NCBI GenBank assembly: GCA_018402255.1
Contig: JAGYIS010000009.1
Span: 372,001 to 436,000 of the forward strand
Direction of reading: 5' to 3'
Source: Marinobacter sp.
GTDB lineage: Bacteria; Pseudomonadota; Gammaproteobacteria; Pseudomonadales; Oleiphilaceae
Length of the DNA: 64,000 nucleotides
In this document: piece by piece, positions 1 to 9,992 of the stretch
Layout of the letters: every line of letters begins with the position of its first letter
Position numbering within the stretch: the stretch's first letter is position 1
Position numbers and translations under genes: made by a program
The notes under the pieces: generated by a model
The model's input: the letters and a program-made list of their open reading frames with translations, nothing else
Database searches by the model: none
Told to the model about the DNA's origin: nothing

Positions 1-73
1 GAATTGGTAGACGCACTGGATTTAGGTTCCAGCGGGGAAACCTGTGAGAGTTCGAGTCTCTCCTCTCGCACCA
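1..73 (+). tRNA. tRNA-Leu (anticodon UAG), 5' end missing
   Basis: The 3' part of a class II leucine tRNA. The anticodon arm is visible at about 16-32 as a CTGGA / TCCAG stem around the loop TTTAGGT, which gives anticodon UAG. A variable arm, a T arm with GTTCGAGTC, and an encoded CCA end (71-73) follow. The first bases of the acceptor stem and D arm lie left of the window. A T-rich stretch after the CCA could end transcription. Leucine identity follows from the anticodon and the long variable arm. Confidence 0.93.
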
Positions 74-292
74 CCCTTTCTTTTTTTCGTTTTGCCCCCA
101 TTGTTTTTTGCAACTCCGGTTGTGGTCCTGGTCTCAAACCATTGCTGCGATTCACCGGGTGATTCTCTCGGCGGGGTAAACCGTGATAAACTACCGGCTT
201 TTAATTTTGCGTCCCTTTGGGGTAAATCGCTCCGTCCGGGATTTGTTTTTAATTTTCATTCACATACAGAATCTGTAATTTGAGGAATCTCC

Positions 293-1597
293 ATGCAAGT
301 GTCTGTTGAAACGACCTCTAACATCGAGCGTCGCATGACGATTGGTGTGCCCGCCCAGGAAATCGACCAAGCGGTTCAGAAACGCCTGCAGGATACTGCT
401 CGCACGGTTCGCCTGAACGGTTTCCGTCCTGGCAAGGTGCCCATGAGCGTGGTCAAGCGTCGTTTCGGTGAAAGCGTTCGCCAGGAAGTGGTTGGTGAAG
501 CAATGCGCGACAACTACATCAAGGCACTGCAGGAGCAGGACGTCAACCCGGCTGGCTGGCCCAAGTTTGAGCCGAAGACCATGGAAGAGGGCAAAGACCT
601 CGAGTTCGTGGCGATCTTCGAAGTGTTGCCAGAGATTGAACTGGGCGACCTGAGCAAGGTTAAGGTCGAAAAGCCGGTTGCTGAAGTTGCCGACAAAGAT
701 ATCGACACCATGATCGATAATCTGCGTGGTCAGCAAGCCACCATGAAAGAAGTCAAGCGCAAGTCCAAGAACAAGGACATTGTGACCATCGACTTCAAAG
801 GCACTATTGACGGTGAAGAGTTTGAAGGTGGCGCCGCTGAAGGGCATCGTTTGACTCTGGGTTCTGGCCAGATGATTCCTGGCTTTGAAAAAGCCATCGT
901 AGGTGGCAAGACTGGCGAAGAACTGGAAATCGAAGTGGAGTTTCCAGCGGATTACCACAGCGAAGACCTGGCTGGTAAGCCTGCCAAGTTCGCCATTACC
1001 ATTCACAAAGTTGAAGAGCCTCAGCTGCCAGAGCTGAACGAAGAGTTCTTCAAGAAGTTTGGTATCGAAGCTGAAGACGAAGCCGCGTTCCGCGAAGAAG
1101 TGAAGAAGAACATGGAGCGGGAGCTCAAGCAGGCGGTATCCAACAAGGTCAAGAATGACGTTGTGGAAGGTTTGCTGGAAACCACAGAGCTGGAGATCCC
1201 GGCGGCACTGGTTGATCAGGAAATTGATCGCCTGCGCCAGGATGCGGTTCAGCGTTTCGGTGGTCAGGTTGATTTCCAGCAACTGCCGAAGGAAATCTTC
1301 GAAGAACAGGCCAAGCGTCGAGTCAAGACTGGCCTGTTGTTCCAGGAAGTTGTCAAAAAGAATGACCTGAAAGCAGAGCCTGCCCAGGTAGAGGAAAAGA
1401 TCCAGGAGATCGCCTCTACGTATGAACAACCTGAAGAAGTGATTGCGCACTTCAGCAGCAACCCGGATCAGAAGGCTCAGATTGAGGCCTCCGTACTTGA
1501 AGATGCCGTGGTTGACTTCGTATTGGGTCAGGCCAAGGTGACAGAGAAGAAAATGAAGTACGAAGAAGCGGTTCAGGCTGGTCAACCCCAGCGTTGA
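293..1597 (+). CDS. tig: Trigger factor (ribosome-associated chaperone and prolyl isomerase)
   Basis: Trigger factor binds at the ribosome exit tunnel and shields nascent chains. The 434-residue product has the usual family length. The ribosome-binding N-terminal domain carries the signature around GFRPGKVP (about residues 43-50). An FKBP-type PPIase domain covers roughly 150-245 (start IVTIDFKGTIDGEEFEGG), and a long helical C-terminal chaperone domain follows. The ATG at 293 is preceded by a GAGGA ribosome-binding site and the protein begins MQVSVETT, as expected. It sits upstream of clpP-clpX-lon, the conserved gammaproteobacterial order. A 479-aa open frame on the opposite strand is a shadow of this gene. 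Confidence 0.98.
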   Translation: MQVSVETTSNIERRMTIGVPAQEIDQAVQKRLQDTARTVRLNGFRPGKVPMSVVKRRFGESVRQEVVGEAMRDNYIKALQEQDVNPAGWPKFEPKTMEEGKDLEFVAIFEVLPEIELGDLSKVKVEKPVAEVADKDIDTMIDNLRGQQATMKEVKRKSKNKDIVTIDFKGTIDGEEFEGGAAEGHRLTLGSGQMIPGFEKAIVGGKTGEELEIEVEFPADYHSEDLAGKPAKFAITIHKVEEPQLPELNEEFFKKFGIEAEDEAAFREEVKKNMERELKQAVSNKVKNDVVEGLLETTELEIPAALVDQEIDRLRQDAVQRFGGQVDFQQLPKEIFEEQAKRRVKTGLLFQEVVKKNDLKAEPAQVEEKIQEIASTYEQPEEVIAHFSSNPDQKAQIEASVLEDAVVDFVLGQAKVTEKKMKYEEAVQAGQPQR

Positions 1598-1600
1598 TTG

Positions 1601-1658
1601 TTCCGGGCGTCGCCCGGAATCGCTTTCTGGAAACAGCCGGCGTGTCCGGCTGTTTTCA
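1601..1658 (+). terminator. Two stem-loops between tig and clpP
   Basis: Two hairpins follow the tig stop codon directly. The first has a 7-bp stem (1601-1607 with 1613-1619) and a 5-nt loop. The second has a 10-bp stem (1631-1640 with 1646-1655), a 5-nt loop, and ends in a short T tract. The second fits an intrinsic terminator or attenuator, which would partly uncouple clpP from tig. The T tract is short, so read-through is likely. Confidence 0.6.
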
Positions 1659-1760
1659 TCTGGGCTCAGTGGTGGCAGAGTATGAAGGTATTCCGACAAT
1701 GACTTCCGGATACCCTGCCGAGGGGTCCATGCCCACAGTTCATAAGGAGTTCAGGCGCAC

Positions 1761-2396
1761 ATGACGCAGAAACCGTTTGATGGCCCTACAATGATAACCA
1801 GCGCCGGCCTGGTGCCGATGGTAATTGAGCAGACGGCGCGCGGAGAGCGTTCCTTCGACATCTATTCACGTCTTCTCAAAGAACGTGTGATCTTTCTGGT
1901 GGGCCAGGTCGAAGACCACATGGCCAACCTGGTGGTTGCCCAGCTGCTGTTCCTGGAATCCGAAAATCCGGACAAGGACATTCACCTGTACATCAACAGC
2001 CCGGGTGGTTCGGTGTCTGCGGGTATGTCTATTTATGACACCATGCAGTTCGTCAAGCCTGATGTGGCTACTTTGTGTATCGGCCAGGCTGCCAGCATGG
2101 GTGCGTTTCTGCTGGCGGGCGGGGCTCCGGGCAAACGAGCTTGTCTGCCTAATTCCAGAGTGATGATTCATCAACCGCTGGGGGGCTATCAGGGCCAGGC
2201 TTCGGATATCGAAATTCATACCCGCGAAATCCTGAAGATTCGTAACACCCTGAATACGATTCTTGCCCAGCATACTGGCCAGGATCTGGAAACCATCGCA
2301 CGGGATACCGATCGTGATAATTTCATGGATCCGACCCAGGCGAAAGAGTACGGGTTGATCGATACAGTACTTGATAAGCGCGTACCGAATAAATAA
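1761..2396 (+). CDS. clpP: ATP-dependent Clp protease proteolytic subunit
   Basis: ClpP is the tetradecameric serine peptidase that degrades substrates unfolded by ClpX or ClpA. The 211-residue product matches the family. The catalytic triad is visible: Ser112 in [11 protein letters not shown], His137 in MIHQPLGG and Asp186 in DRDNFM. The ATG at 1761 has an AAGGAG ribosome-binding site upstream. The short N-terminal extension before the conserved [10 protein letters not shown] segment is presumably the autoprocessed propeptide. It is followed at 76 nt by clpX, its ATPase partner. Confidence 0.98.
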   Translation: MTQKPFDGPTMITSAGLVPMVIEQTARGERSFDIYSRLLKERVIFLVGQVEDHMANLVVAQLLFLESENPDKDIHLYINSPGGSVSAGMSIYDTMQFVKPDVATLCIGQAASMGAFLLAGGAPGKRACLPNSRVMIHQPLGGYQGQASDIEIHTREILKIRNTLNTILAQHTGQDLETIARDTDRDNFMDPTQAKEYGLIDTVLDKRVPNK

Positions 2397-2472
2397 TACT
2401 GAAAGTCATCGCATCATCCCTGGCCGGCGTATTGTGTTGTAACTCCGGCCAATGAAGAACAGAGGTATTTCA

Positions 2473-3756
2473 ATGGCAGATGAAAGAAACGGCAGGAGCG
2501 ACGATAACGGCAAGTTGCTGTACTGCTCGTTTTGTGGAAAGAGCCAGCATGAAGTCCGAAAGCTCATTGCAGGGCCCTCGGTGTTCATCTGCGACGAGTG
2601 TGTCGACTTGTGTAATGACATCATTCGAGAAGAGATTCAGGAAAATGCCCAGGAGGAGGCCAGTGATCGTCTTCCGACCCCGGCAGAAATCCGTGAGACT
2701 CTGAACGAGTATGTGATTGGTCAGGATCGCGCCAAAGTTGTGCTGTCCGTTGCTGTCTACAATCATTACAAGCGCTTGCGTTATGGCGAAGGCAAGAGTG
2801 ATGTTGAGCTGGGCAAAAGCAACATTCTGCTGATCGGTCCGACCGGTAGCGGTAAGACGTTGTTGGCAGAAACGTTGGCTCGTATGCTGAATGTGCCCTT
2901 CACCATTGCCGATGCCACTACGCTGACCGAAGCAGGCTACGTGGGGGAAGATGTCGAGAACATCATCCAGAAGCTGCTGCAGAAATGCGATTACGATGTT
3001 GATAAAGCTCAACGGGGCATTGTCTACATTGATGAAATCGACAAGATTTCGCGCAAGTCTGACAACCCGTCTATCACTCGCGATGTTTCTGGTGAGGGTG
3101 TACAGCAGGCACTGCTGAAGCTGATTGAAGGCACCGTTGCCTCGGTTCCGCCGCAGGGTGGCCGCAAGCATCCCCAGCAGGAATTCCTGCAAGTGGACAC
3201 CACCAATATGCTGTTTATTTGTGGTGGTGCATTTGCCGGCCTTGAGAAGGTGATTCAGGAACGTTCTGATCGCAGTTCAATCGGCTTTTCGGCGAACGTC
3301 AAGAGCCCGGACGACAGCAAGAATACCGGCGACATCATTCGTGATGTTGAAACCGAGGATCTTGTGAAGTTTGGTCTGATTCCGGAATTTGTCGGCCGCC
3401 TGCCGGTGGTTGCCACGTTGACCGAGTTGGACGAAGAAGCACTGGTTCAGATCCTGACCGAGCCGAAAAACGCACTGACCAAGCAGTATCAGAAACTGTT
3501 TGATATGGAAGGCGTTGAGCTGGATTTCCGTAAGGAAGCCTTGCGGGCGGTTGCACGCAAAGCCATGGAGCGCAAAACCGGTGCCCGTGGGCTTCGATCG
3601 ATTATGGAAGCGACCTTGCTGGACACCATGTACCAGATTCCGTCTGAGCATGATGTTTCCAAGGTAGTCATCGATGAAAGCGTGATCAGCGGTGATTCCG
3701 AACCGTTCAAGATCTACGCCAACAACGATCATGCCAAGGTTGTGCCGGAGGATTGA
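2473..3756 (+). CDS. clpX: ClpX ATPase, substrate-recognition subunit of ClpXP
   Basis: AAA+ unfoldase that recognises tagged substrates and threads them into ClpP. The N-terminal zinc-binding domain shows two Cys pairs (CSFC and CDECVDLC). Walker A is [11 protein letters not shown] and Walker B lies in VYIDEID. The IGF loop that docks on ClpP is present (SSIGFSA). I prefer the ATG at 2473 (427 aa) over the in-frame ATG at 2452: an AGAGG ribosome-binding site precedes 2473 with good spacing, and MADERN... matches the usual N-terminus. An intrinsic terminator follows. Confidence 0.97.
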   Translation: MADERNGRSDDNGKLLYCSFCGKSQHEVRKLIAGPSVFICDECVDLCNDIIREEIQENAQEEASDRLPTPAEIRETLNEYVIGQDRAKVVLSVAVYNHYKRLRYGEGKSDVELGKSNILLIGPTGSGKTLLAETLARMLNVPFTIADATTLTEAGYVGEDVENIIQKLLQKCDYDVDKAQRGIVYIDEIDKISRKSDNPSITRDVSGEGVQQALLKLIEGTVASVPPQGGRKHPQQEFLQVDTTNMLFICGGAFAGLEKVIQERSDRSSIGFSANVKSPDDSKNTGDIIRDVETEDLVKFGLIPEFVGRLPVVATLTELDEEALVQILTEPKNALTKQYQKLFDMEGVELDFRKEALRAVARKAMERKTGARGLRSIMEATLLDTMYQIPSEHDVSKVVIDESVISGDSEPFKIYANNDHAKVVPED

Positions 3757-3789
3757 CTCCGGCGAGATCGAGCAAACTGGTGAAAACTG

Positions 3790-3815
3790 AAAGGGGCGTT
3801 TAACGCCCCTTTTTC
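3790..3815 (+). terminator. Intrinsic terminator after clpX
   Basis: An AGGGGCGTT / AACGCCCCT stem is followed by a run of five T. This is a canonical Rho-independent terminator that ends the tig-clpP-clpX unit, so lon has its own promoter. Confidence 0.88.
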
Positions 3816-3861
3816 ATTAGAGTGCCATGGCTGGCAACCGGCTTTAGACCCTGTAAAAAGA

Positions 3862-3887
3862 TTGCAATTTTCGCCTGCGCCCCAATG
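3862..3887 (+). promoter_or_regulatory. Candidate heat-shock (sigma32-type) promoter for lon
   Basis: TTGCAA at 3862-3867 is followed after 12 nt by CCCCAATG at 3880-3887. This resembles the sigma32 pattern (TTGAAA, 11-16 nt, CCCCATNT). It lies about 40 nt upstream of the lon start, and lon is a heat-shock gene in related bacteria. The match is imperfect. Confidence 0.4.
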
Positions 3888-3928
3888 ATGGGTGATATGC
3901 TGAATTAAATGCTGTCAGAGGATTCCCT

Positions 3929-6346
3929 ATGACCCGTGTATCTGAAGAAACTGTGCAAGATTACCCGCTGCTTCCATTGCGCGATGTGGTGGTGTTTCCG
4001 CACATGGTGGTCCCGTTGTTCGTGGGCCGTGATAAGTCCATTCAAGCCCTTGAGGCGGCGATGGAGGGCAGCAAGGAAATCCTTCTGGTCGCCCAGAAAG
4101 ACGCTTCCACCGATGAGCCGGGTGCCGGCGATGTGTTTTCCATGGGCACTCTGGCGACGGTGCTCCAGATGCTTCGTCTTCCGGATGGCACGGTCAAAGT
4201 GCTGGTGGAAGGCAACGCCCGCGCCAGCATCACCGACATTTCGGAAGCCGAGTACTTGTCTGGCCAGGCCATTCTGATGGATGAGGAAACGCTACCTGAG
4301 CGTGAAGAAGACGTTCTCACCAAGACCCTGATGGATGAATTTGAAAAGTACGTCAAGCTCTCCAAGAAAGTGCCGTCGGAAGTTTCTAATGCGTTGACCG
4401 GCATCACGGAGCTGGAGCGTCTGGTTGACACCATGGCCGCTCACCTGGATATGCGGATTCCGGAAAAGCAGGAGCTGCTCGAAGCCCTGGACGTACGCAA
4501 ACGCGTCGATCTGCTGCTGGGTAAACTGGATGGTGAAATCGATCTGATTGAGGTTGAAAAGCGCATCCGTGGCCGCGTTAAAAAGCAGATGGAGCGCAGT
4601 CAGCGCGAGTACTATCTGAACGAACAGATGAAGGCTATCCAGAAAGAAATGGGTAACCTGGGCGAAGGTAACAACGATTTCGAAGAGCTTGAGCAGAAGC
4701 TGGAAGAAGCCGGACTGCCGGAAGAGGCCCGTAAAAAGACCGAGGCGGAGCTGAACAAGCTCAAGATGATGTCGCCCATGTCAGCCGAGGCGACTGTGGT
4801 TCGCGGTTACATCGACTGGATGCTGGCCGTGCCCTGGAAAAAACGCAGTCGCGTTCGTCATGACCTTGAGCAGGCCCGTGAGATTCTGGACAAGGACCAC
4901 TACGGTCTGGACGAAGTCAAAAAGCGCATTCTCGAATATCTGGCGGTGCAAAGCCGGGTCAAGAAGATCAAGGGGCCTGTGTTGTGTCTGGTTGGTCCGC
5001 CTGGTGTTGGCAAAACTTCGCTGGGTCAGTCCATTGCCCGGGCAACCAACCGCAAGTACACGAGGATGGCACTCGGTGGCGTACGCGATGAGGCGGAAAT
5101 CCGTGGCCATCGTAAAACCTACATCGGCGCGTTACCGGGTAAGCTGCTGCAAAAGCTGTCAAAAGTTGGGGTCAAGAATCCACTGTTCCTGTTCGACGAA
5201 ATCGACAAGATGGGTATGGACCACCGCGGCGATCCTGCTTCTGCGTTGCTGGAAGTGCTGGATCCTGAGCAAAATCACACCTTCAACGATCATTACCTTG
5301 AAGTGGATTATGATCTCTCCGACGTAATGTTTGTTTGCACATCCAACTCCATGGACATTCCATCGGCGTTGCTGGACCGCATGGAGATCATTCGGATCCC
5401 CGGTTACACCGAGGATGAAAAGGTGAACATCGCCTTGCGCTATCTGTTGCCAAAACAGATCAAGGCGAACGGTCTGCGCAAGAACGAATTTAACCTTTCG
5501 GAGGCGACCCTGCGCGACCTGATTCGCTATTACACGCGAGAGGCGGGCGTACGGGGCCTGGAGCGGGAGATTGCCAAGATCTGCCGCAAGGTCGTCCGGG
5601 AGCACGTTGAAAGCAACGACAAGGCCTCTGTGACCCTTACCCAGGAGATGCTTGAGGACTACTCGGGGGTCAAGAAGTTCAAGTACGGTCTTGCTGAAGA
5701 GAAAAACGAGATAGGGCAGGTGACCGGACTGGCATGGACTCAGGTTGGCGGCGAGCTGCTGACCATTGAGTGTGCATTGACGACCGGTAAGGGACGAGTG
5801 GTTAAAACCGGCTCCCTCGGTGATGTCATGCAGGAATCGATTCAGACGGCTTTGACAGTTGTGCGCAGCCGGGCTGCGGGTCTCGGAATCAGCGATGATT
5901 TCCATGAAAAGCACGATCTTCATGTGCACGTTCCGGAAGGTGCAACGCCAAAAGATGGCCCCAGTGCCGGTATTGGCATGTGCACAGCGTTGGTTTCTGC
6001 ACTGACCAAAATACCGGTTCGGGCGGACGTTGCGATGACCGGTGAGATCACCTTGAGAGGTCGCGTTTTGCCCATTGGCGGCCTGAAAGAGAAGCTTCTT
6101 GCGGCCCATCGGGGCGGTATCAAAACCGTGATTATCCCTGATGAAAATGTCAGGGATCTCAAAGAGATACCAGAGAACATCAAAGAGTCTCTCGAGATTA
6201 TTCCGGCCAAGTGGATCGATGAAGTTCTGGATGTGGCGCTGGCGTATCCGCCGGAACCTCGCACTGCGGATTCGTCCGAAAAGGGTGCCTCATCGAAAGC
6301 AAGTGATGATGCCGGCGATGCTGCAGAGCGCATAAATACACATTAA
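3929..6346 (+). CDS. lon: Lon ATP-dependent serine protease
   Basis: Cytoplasmic AAA+ protease that degrades misfolded and regulatory proteins. The 805-residue product has the N-terminal substrate-binding LAN domain (about 10-205), a coiled-coil helical region, an ATPase module with Walker [12 protein letters not shown], and the C-terminal protease domain. The catalytic dyad is Ser679 in PKDGPSAG and Lys722 in [10 protein letters not shown], at the same numbers as in E. coli. The start ATG has a GAGG site upstream. A terminator precedes it and hupB follows, as in other gammaproteobacteria. Confidence 0.98.
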   Translation: MTRVSEETVQDYPLLPLRDVVVFPHMVVPLFVGRDKSIQALEAAMEGSKEILLVAQKDASTDEPGAGDVFSMGTLATVLQMLRLPDGTVKVLVEGNARASITDISEAEYLSGQAILMDEETLPEREEDVLTKTLMDEFEKYVKLSKKVPSEVSNALTGITELERLVDTMAAHLDMRIPEKQELLEALDVRKRVDLLLGKLDGEIDLIEVEKRIRGRVKKQMERSQREYYLNEQMKAIQKEMGNLGEGNNDFEELEQKLEEAGLPEEARKKTEAELNKLKMMSPMSAEATVVRGYIDWMLAVPWKKRSRVRHDLEQAREILDKDHYGLDEVKKRILEYLAVQSRVKKIKGPVLCLVGPPGVGKTSLGQSIARATNRKYTRMALGGVRDEAEIRGHRKTYIGALPGKLLQKLSKVGVKNPLFLFDEIDKMGMDHRGDPASALLEVLDPEQNHTFNDHYLEVDYDLSDVMFVCTSNSMDIPSALLDRMEIIRIPGYTEDEKVNIALRYLLPKQIKANGLRKNEFNLSEATLRDLIRYYTREAGVRGLEREIAKICRKVVREHVESNDKASVTLTQEMLEDYSGVKKFKYGLAEEKNEIGQVTGLAWTQVGGELLTIECALTTGKGRVVKTGSLGDVMQESIQTALTVVRSRAAGLGISDDFHEKHDLHVHVPEGATPKDGPSAGIGMCTALVSALTKIPVRADVAMTGEITLRGRVLPIGGLKEKLLAAHRGGIKTVIIPDENVRDLKEIPENIKESLEIIPAKWIDEVLDVALAYPPEPRTADSSEKGASSKASDDAGDAAERINTH

Positions 6347-6361
6347 ACCCGGGATGAGTTG

Positions 6362-6391
6362 TTGACATGCCTGAGAGCCCGTTGGTATAAC
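6362..6391 (+). promoter_or_regulatory. Sigma70 promoter for hupB
   Basis: A perfect TTGACA (6362-6367), an 18-nt spacer and TATAAC (6386-6391), starting 15 nt after the lon stop codon. Transcription from here would give hupB a leader of roughly 185 nt. Confidence 0.75.
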
Positions 6392-6425
6392 TGTTTCGCC
6401 GTGAAGCAGCCAATACCAAGGGCTC
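6375..6425. repeat. Inverted repeat across the hupB promoter -10 and start region
   Basis: Left arm 6375-6388 (GAGCCC, a bulged G, TTGGTAT) pairs with right arm 6413-6425 (ATACCAA GGGCTC): 13 paired bases around a 24-nt loop. The left arm runs into the -10 element of the hupB promoter. There is no T tract on either side, so it is not a standard terminator. It may be an operator, an RNA structure at the end of lon mRNA, or chance. Confidence 0.55.
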
Positions 6426-6583
6426 CCGCGCAGTAAGTGCCTATTCCGAACACCGGTTAAATACCGAAAGGAATAAGAAAACTGAAGAATGGAATTCTCC
6501 GACCGCTTATGCGATAGTCGGGAACGTCCTCGAAAAACAAACCGACCTAGAACATCTTCAACCTGAAATCGAAGGGGTTTAGT

Positions 6584-6856
6584 GTGAACAAGTCCGAACT
6601 GATCGATGCAATTGCAGAGTCCGCAGACATTTCTAAAGCAGCAGCTGGCCGTGCGCTGGATGCTATGACCAACTCCATCACCGGTGCTCTGAAAAAAGGC
6701 GACCAGGTTACCCTGATCGGCTTTGGTACCTTTTCTGTGAAGGACCGCGCCGCTCGTACCGGCCGTAATCCGCAGACTGGCGCTGAAATCAAGATCGCGG
6801 CCTCCAAAGTGCCTGGATTCAAAGCAGGCAAGGCCCTGAAAGACGCCGTTAAGTAA
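6584..6856 (+). CDS. hupB: DNA-binding protein HU-beta
   Basis: Small histone-like nucleoid protein that bends DNA as a dimer. The 90-residue product starts [12 protein letters not shown] and contains the HU/IHF signature [21 protein letters not shown], whose beta arms grip the minor groove. It uses a GTG start codon, with a GAAGGGG ribosome-binding site upstream. It lies between lon and ppiD, the usual order, with its own strong promoter and terminator. Confidence 0.98.
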   Translation: MNKSELIDAIAESADISKAAAGRALDAMTNSITGALKKGDQVTLIGFGTFSVKDRAARTGRNPQTGAEIKIAASKVPGFKAGKALKDAVK

Positions 6857-6905
6857 AGGCTCTTTTTTTGGCAGCTTTCGCTTGCGGAAGCTGCCACAAG
6901 AATTC

Positions 6906-6936
6906 AAGGCGCATTCCATACAGGGTGCGCCTTTTT
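6906..6936 (+). terminator. Intrinsic terminator after hupB
   Basis: An AAGGCGCA / TGCGCCTT stem (6906-6913 with 6926-6933) is followed by T residues. A second hairpin without a T tract lies just upstream (about 6869-6895, GGCAGCTT / AAGCTGCC) and may protect the hupB 3' end. Confidence 0.8.
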
Positions 6937-7011
6937 GCGTTTGAAAGGAGCAACCGGGTTTGCACCTTGCGACTTCCACCAGCAGAACCTTGACAGGGAT
7001 TCAGTAACAAC

Positions 7012-8865
7012 ATGCTTCAAGATATTCGGGATAATGCCCAGGGCACCATCGCAAAGGTGATTATCGGCCTTTTGATCGTTTCTCTGTCGATCTGGGGGAT
7101 GGATGCCATCATTGGTGGATTTTCCGGAGAGCCGGAAGTGGCTACCGTAAATGGGGAATCCATAACCGAGCGGGAGTTTTTGCGAACCGTTCAGTTAGAG
7201 ACGCAGCAGCGGCTTGGTCAGATGGATGATCCAGACCCTGCAATGCTCGACGAAGACCAGATTCGTCGTGACGTACTTGAGGCGCTGATTCAGGAGCGGG
7301 TACTTATTCTGGACGCACAGGATCAGGGCCTGGAGTTGTCAGACGCCGACATTGACGCCCTGATTACCCAGATGCCGCAGTTTCAGGTGGATGGTCAGTT
7401 TAACCGGGATCGGTTTGTTGGCACCGTGCGCAACATCGGCATGGGTGTGGGCGAGTTCCGCGAGAACATGCGCAAGAATTATGTGATCAACCAGATTCGT
7501 GCGTCCATTTCCCAAAGTGGTGTTGTGGCTGGTGAAAATGCGGCTCAGTTGCTGCGCATCCAGAACCAGACGCGCGACTTCCGGGTGCTGACGGTTAATC
7601 CAGACAGTCTGGCAGATCAGATTGTTGTTACAGATGACGATATTCAGGCTTTCTATGACGAAAACGCTGCCGATTTCCGCGAGCCGGAACAGGTGGATGC
7701 TGCGTATCTGACATTGTCGTTGGGTGCTCTGGCCAGCGCCATAGAAATCAGTGACGAGGATCTGCGAGCTTATTACGATGAACGGGCCGAAGAGTTTGCC
7801 CGTGAGGAACGTCGGGCTGCCCACATTCTGATCGAGCCGGGTGACGAAGCTGAGGCAACCCTGGAGACGATTCAGGAACGCCTTGACGCTGGTGAATCGT
7901 TTGCTGACCTGGCCCGGGAGTATTCGGTTGATACGGTCTCTGCCCGTGACGGCGGCGATCTTGGTTTCGCCGGACGAGGTGTCTATGAGGGCGCATTTGA
8001 AGAGGCTCTGTTTGCCCTGGAAGAAGGGGTGATTTCTGAGCCGGTTGAAACCGGCTTTGGTATTCACCTGATCCGTGTGGATGAGATTCGTCGTTCGGAT
8101 GTTCCTTCTTTTGACCAGTTGCAGGCAGAGTTGCGGGATGAATTGGCGCGGACTCGCGCCAGTGAGCGCTTTGCGGAAGTGCGCGCTCAACTCGCGGACG
8201 CGGCCTATGCTGCGGAAGACCTGGCCGGCCCGGCTGAGGAGTTGGGGCTAGAGGTTCGCACGGTTGAAGGCGTTACCCGTGACGGTGGTGCCGCTCCGTT
8301 CGATCACGCCGGCCTGGTTCGCCAGCTGTTTTCCGACGACGTGCTTGAAGGTGGCTTTAACACCGAGCTGATCGATGTGGGTGATAATGTGTCTGTGGTG
8401 GCGCGTGTGGGTGAGTATTTCGAACCGCGCCAACGGGAACTGGCGGATGTTCGTGATGAGATTCAGGGCATGCTTGAAGCCCGCAAGACGCGAGAGGCTC
8501 TGGAAGCCAGAGCGGATGAGCTGCTGGCGGCGATCGAGTCTGGCAGTGCGCCTGAGACACTCGACGCGGGTGACTGGCAGGAGTTTGAGGCCCAGGGCCG
8601 GGAAGGCTCCGGACTGAGTTCCTATGTGGTACAGCGTGTGTTTGCCCTGTCTCGCCCGAAGGCAGGTCAGCCGACGGTCGGTAAGGCGATTGGACAGAGT
8701 GAAGCTGCGATCATACTGGTTGATGCGGTCAACGAAGGCGATGTGGATAAGGAGGGTGCTGAGTTCCAGCAGCTGCGCCAGTTCCTGACCCAGCTAGAAG
8801 GGCAGCGTGAGTACACCGCCTACCAGCAGTATCTCAGAAATACCGCCGAGGTAAGTCGGGACTGA
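7012..8865 (+). CDS. ppiD: PpiD periplasmic folding chaperone (parvulin-type PPIase)
   Basis: Inner-membrane-anchored chaperone that contacts proteins leaving the Sec translocon. The 617-residue product begins with the typical MLQDIRDNAQG segment. A single membrane helix (about residues 13-36) follows, then a SurA-like chaperone region (from about 40) and one parvulin domain (about 260-365, with RRAAHILIEP, DGGDLGFAGRG and GFGIHLIRVDEI). The length fits the family. It is the last gene of the proteostasis block and is closed by a strong terminator. Confidence 0.95.
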   Translation: MLQDIRDNAQGTIAKVIIGLLIVSLSIWGMDAIIGGFSGEPEVATVNGESITEREFLRTVQLETQQRLGQMDDPDPAMLDEDQIRRDVLEALIQERVLILDAQDQGLELSDADIDALITQMPQFQVDGQFNRDRFVGTVRNIGMGVGEFRENMRKNYVINQIRASISQSGVVAGENAAQLLRIQNQTRDFRVLTVNPDSLADQIVVTDDDIQAFYDENAADFREPEQVDAAYLTLSLGALASAIEISDEDLRAYYDERAEEFAREERRAAHILIEPGDEAEATLETIQERLDAGESFADLAREYSVDTVSARDGGDLGFAGRGVYEGAFEEALFALEEGVISEPVETGFGIHLIRVDEIRRSDVPSFDQLQAELRDELARTRASERFAEVRAQLADAAYAAEDLAGPAEELGLEVRTVEGVTRDGGAAPFDHAGLVRQLFSDDVLEGGFNTELIDVGDNVSVVARVGEYFEPRQRELADVRDEIQGMLEARKTREALEARADELLAAIESGSAPETLDAGDWQEFEAQGREGSGLSSYVVQRVFALSRPKAGQPTVGKAIGQSEAAIILVDAVNEGDVDKEGAEFQQLRQFLTQLEGQREYTAYQQYLRNTAEVSRD

Positions 8866-8888
8866 TCGCAGATGGTCCAACGGTGAAC

Positions 8889-8917
8889 AAAAAAGGGTGC
8901 TTCGGCACCCTTTTTTT
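8889..8917. terminator. Bidirectional terminator between ppiD and hexR
   Basis: A six-A run, a GGGTGC / GCACCC stem with a TTCG tetraloop, and seven T. The symmetry lets it act on both strands between these convergent genes. Confidence 0.92.
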
Positions 8918-8924
8918 ATGGCTG

Positions 8925-9797
8925 TCAGGTGAGGGGGAAGCGGGTGGCTTTCAGGCTTTCCTTGATTTTCTTCAAGTGGTCGAGGAAGTCCGGTCCGCGT
9001 TTAAGAGTGACGCCGGTGGCAAGAATGTCGATCACCGTCAGGTGGATAATCCGGGACGACATCGGCATATAGACCTCGGTGTCTTCCGGGGCAGTGACGC
9101 CGAGTACCGCTGTGCAGGCTTCTGCCATCGGTGAATCAGGGTTAGTGATGCCGATAACGGTTGCGCCGTTGGCTCTGGCCAGGTGGGCTATTTCGACGGC
9201 CTCTCGGGTGCGTCCGGTGTAGGAAATCAGAACAATGGCATCACCCACTCCGGCGCCGGCAGCGACCATGCGCTGCATCAGGGCGTCGTCGTAGGATGAG
9301 ACCGGAATGTTGAAGCGGAAGAACTTGTGTTGGGCATCCATGGCGACCGAGGCCGATCCACCCATGCCGAAGAAGCTGATCTGCTTGGCCTGTATCAGGT
9401 AGTCGATCACCGTGGCAATGGCCTGTGGATCAAGAGCTTGCCGGGCTTTGTCCAGGCTGGCGATGGTGCTCAGCATAATCTTGTTGGCAAATTCCGCGAC
9501 CGTGTCGTCGGGCTCGATGTCCTGCCCGACATATGGGGTGCCGGTAGCGATGCTCTGGGCCAGGCGAATCTTGAAATCCGGAAAACCTGTGGCGGAAAAG
9601 CCCCGGCAAAAGCGGTTGACTGTCGGCTCACTGACGTTGGCCGCCCGTGCAAGCGCTGCGATGCTGTAGCGAGTAGCGGCACTGGGGTCGCGCAGAATGG
9701 CCTCAGCAACCTTGCGCTCGGATTTATTAAGGGTCTCCAGCCGGTTCTGGATATCCTCTAACAGATTATCGTCTCGGTGCGCCGTATTTGCTGCCAT
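8925..9797 (-). CDS. hexR: HexR transcriptional regulator of the Entner-Doudoroff genes (RpiR family)
   Basis: RpiR-family regulator with an N-terminal helix-turn-helix (about residues 10-80, including [23 protein letters not shown]) and a C-terminal SIS sugar-phosphate domain (about 125-255). HexR proteins sense KDPG and control zwf, edd, eda and pyk in gammaproteobacteria. I chose the ATG at 9797 (290 aa), which has a GGGAG site 8 nt upstream, over a TTG at 9824. Its position opposite zwf and beside eda, pyk and edd supports the assignment. Confidence 0.9.
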   Translation of the reverse strand: MAANTAHRDDNLLEDIQNRLETLNKSERKVAEAILRDPSAATRYSIAALARAANVSEPTVNRFCRGFSATGFPDFKIRLAQSIATGTPYVGQDIEPDDTVAEFANKIMLSTIASLDKARQALDPQAIATVIDYLIQAKQISFFGMGGSASVAMDAQHKFFRFNIPVSSYDDALMQRMVAAGAGVGDAIVLISYTGRTREAVEIAHLARANGATVIGITNPDSPMAEACTAVLGVTAPEDTEVYMPMSSRIIHLTVIDILATGVTLKRGPDFLDHLKKIKESLKATRFPLT

Positions 9798-9992
9798 GCC
9801 GTTTACTCCCTGGTGTGCAGGCAATTAGGGTTTAAAAGCTGGCGGATTATACCGTGCTTTTATGAGTTATCGGGTAGTAATTATATCAGCATTGGCAGCC
9901 GCACTTGGAATGTGGGCTGGCCGGTGTCATTATTTGGGTAAAGTTACGCAATAGTTACGTCAGGACGAAAGGTGACGGCCGGGAGAAAGGGA

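Noticed and set aside
260..1699. Long minus-strand open frame (479 aa) opposite trigger factor
   Set aside because: It is fully antisense to a clear tig gene, has no family features and lacks a ribosome-binding site; it is a by-product of codon bias.
5159..6109. Minus-strand open frame (316 aa) inside lon
   Set aside because: It is antisense to the conserved Lon protease domain, with no domain signature.
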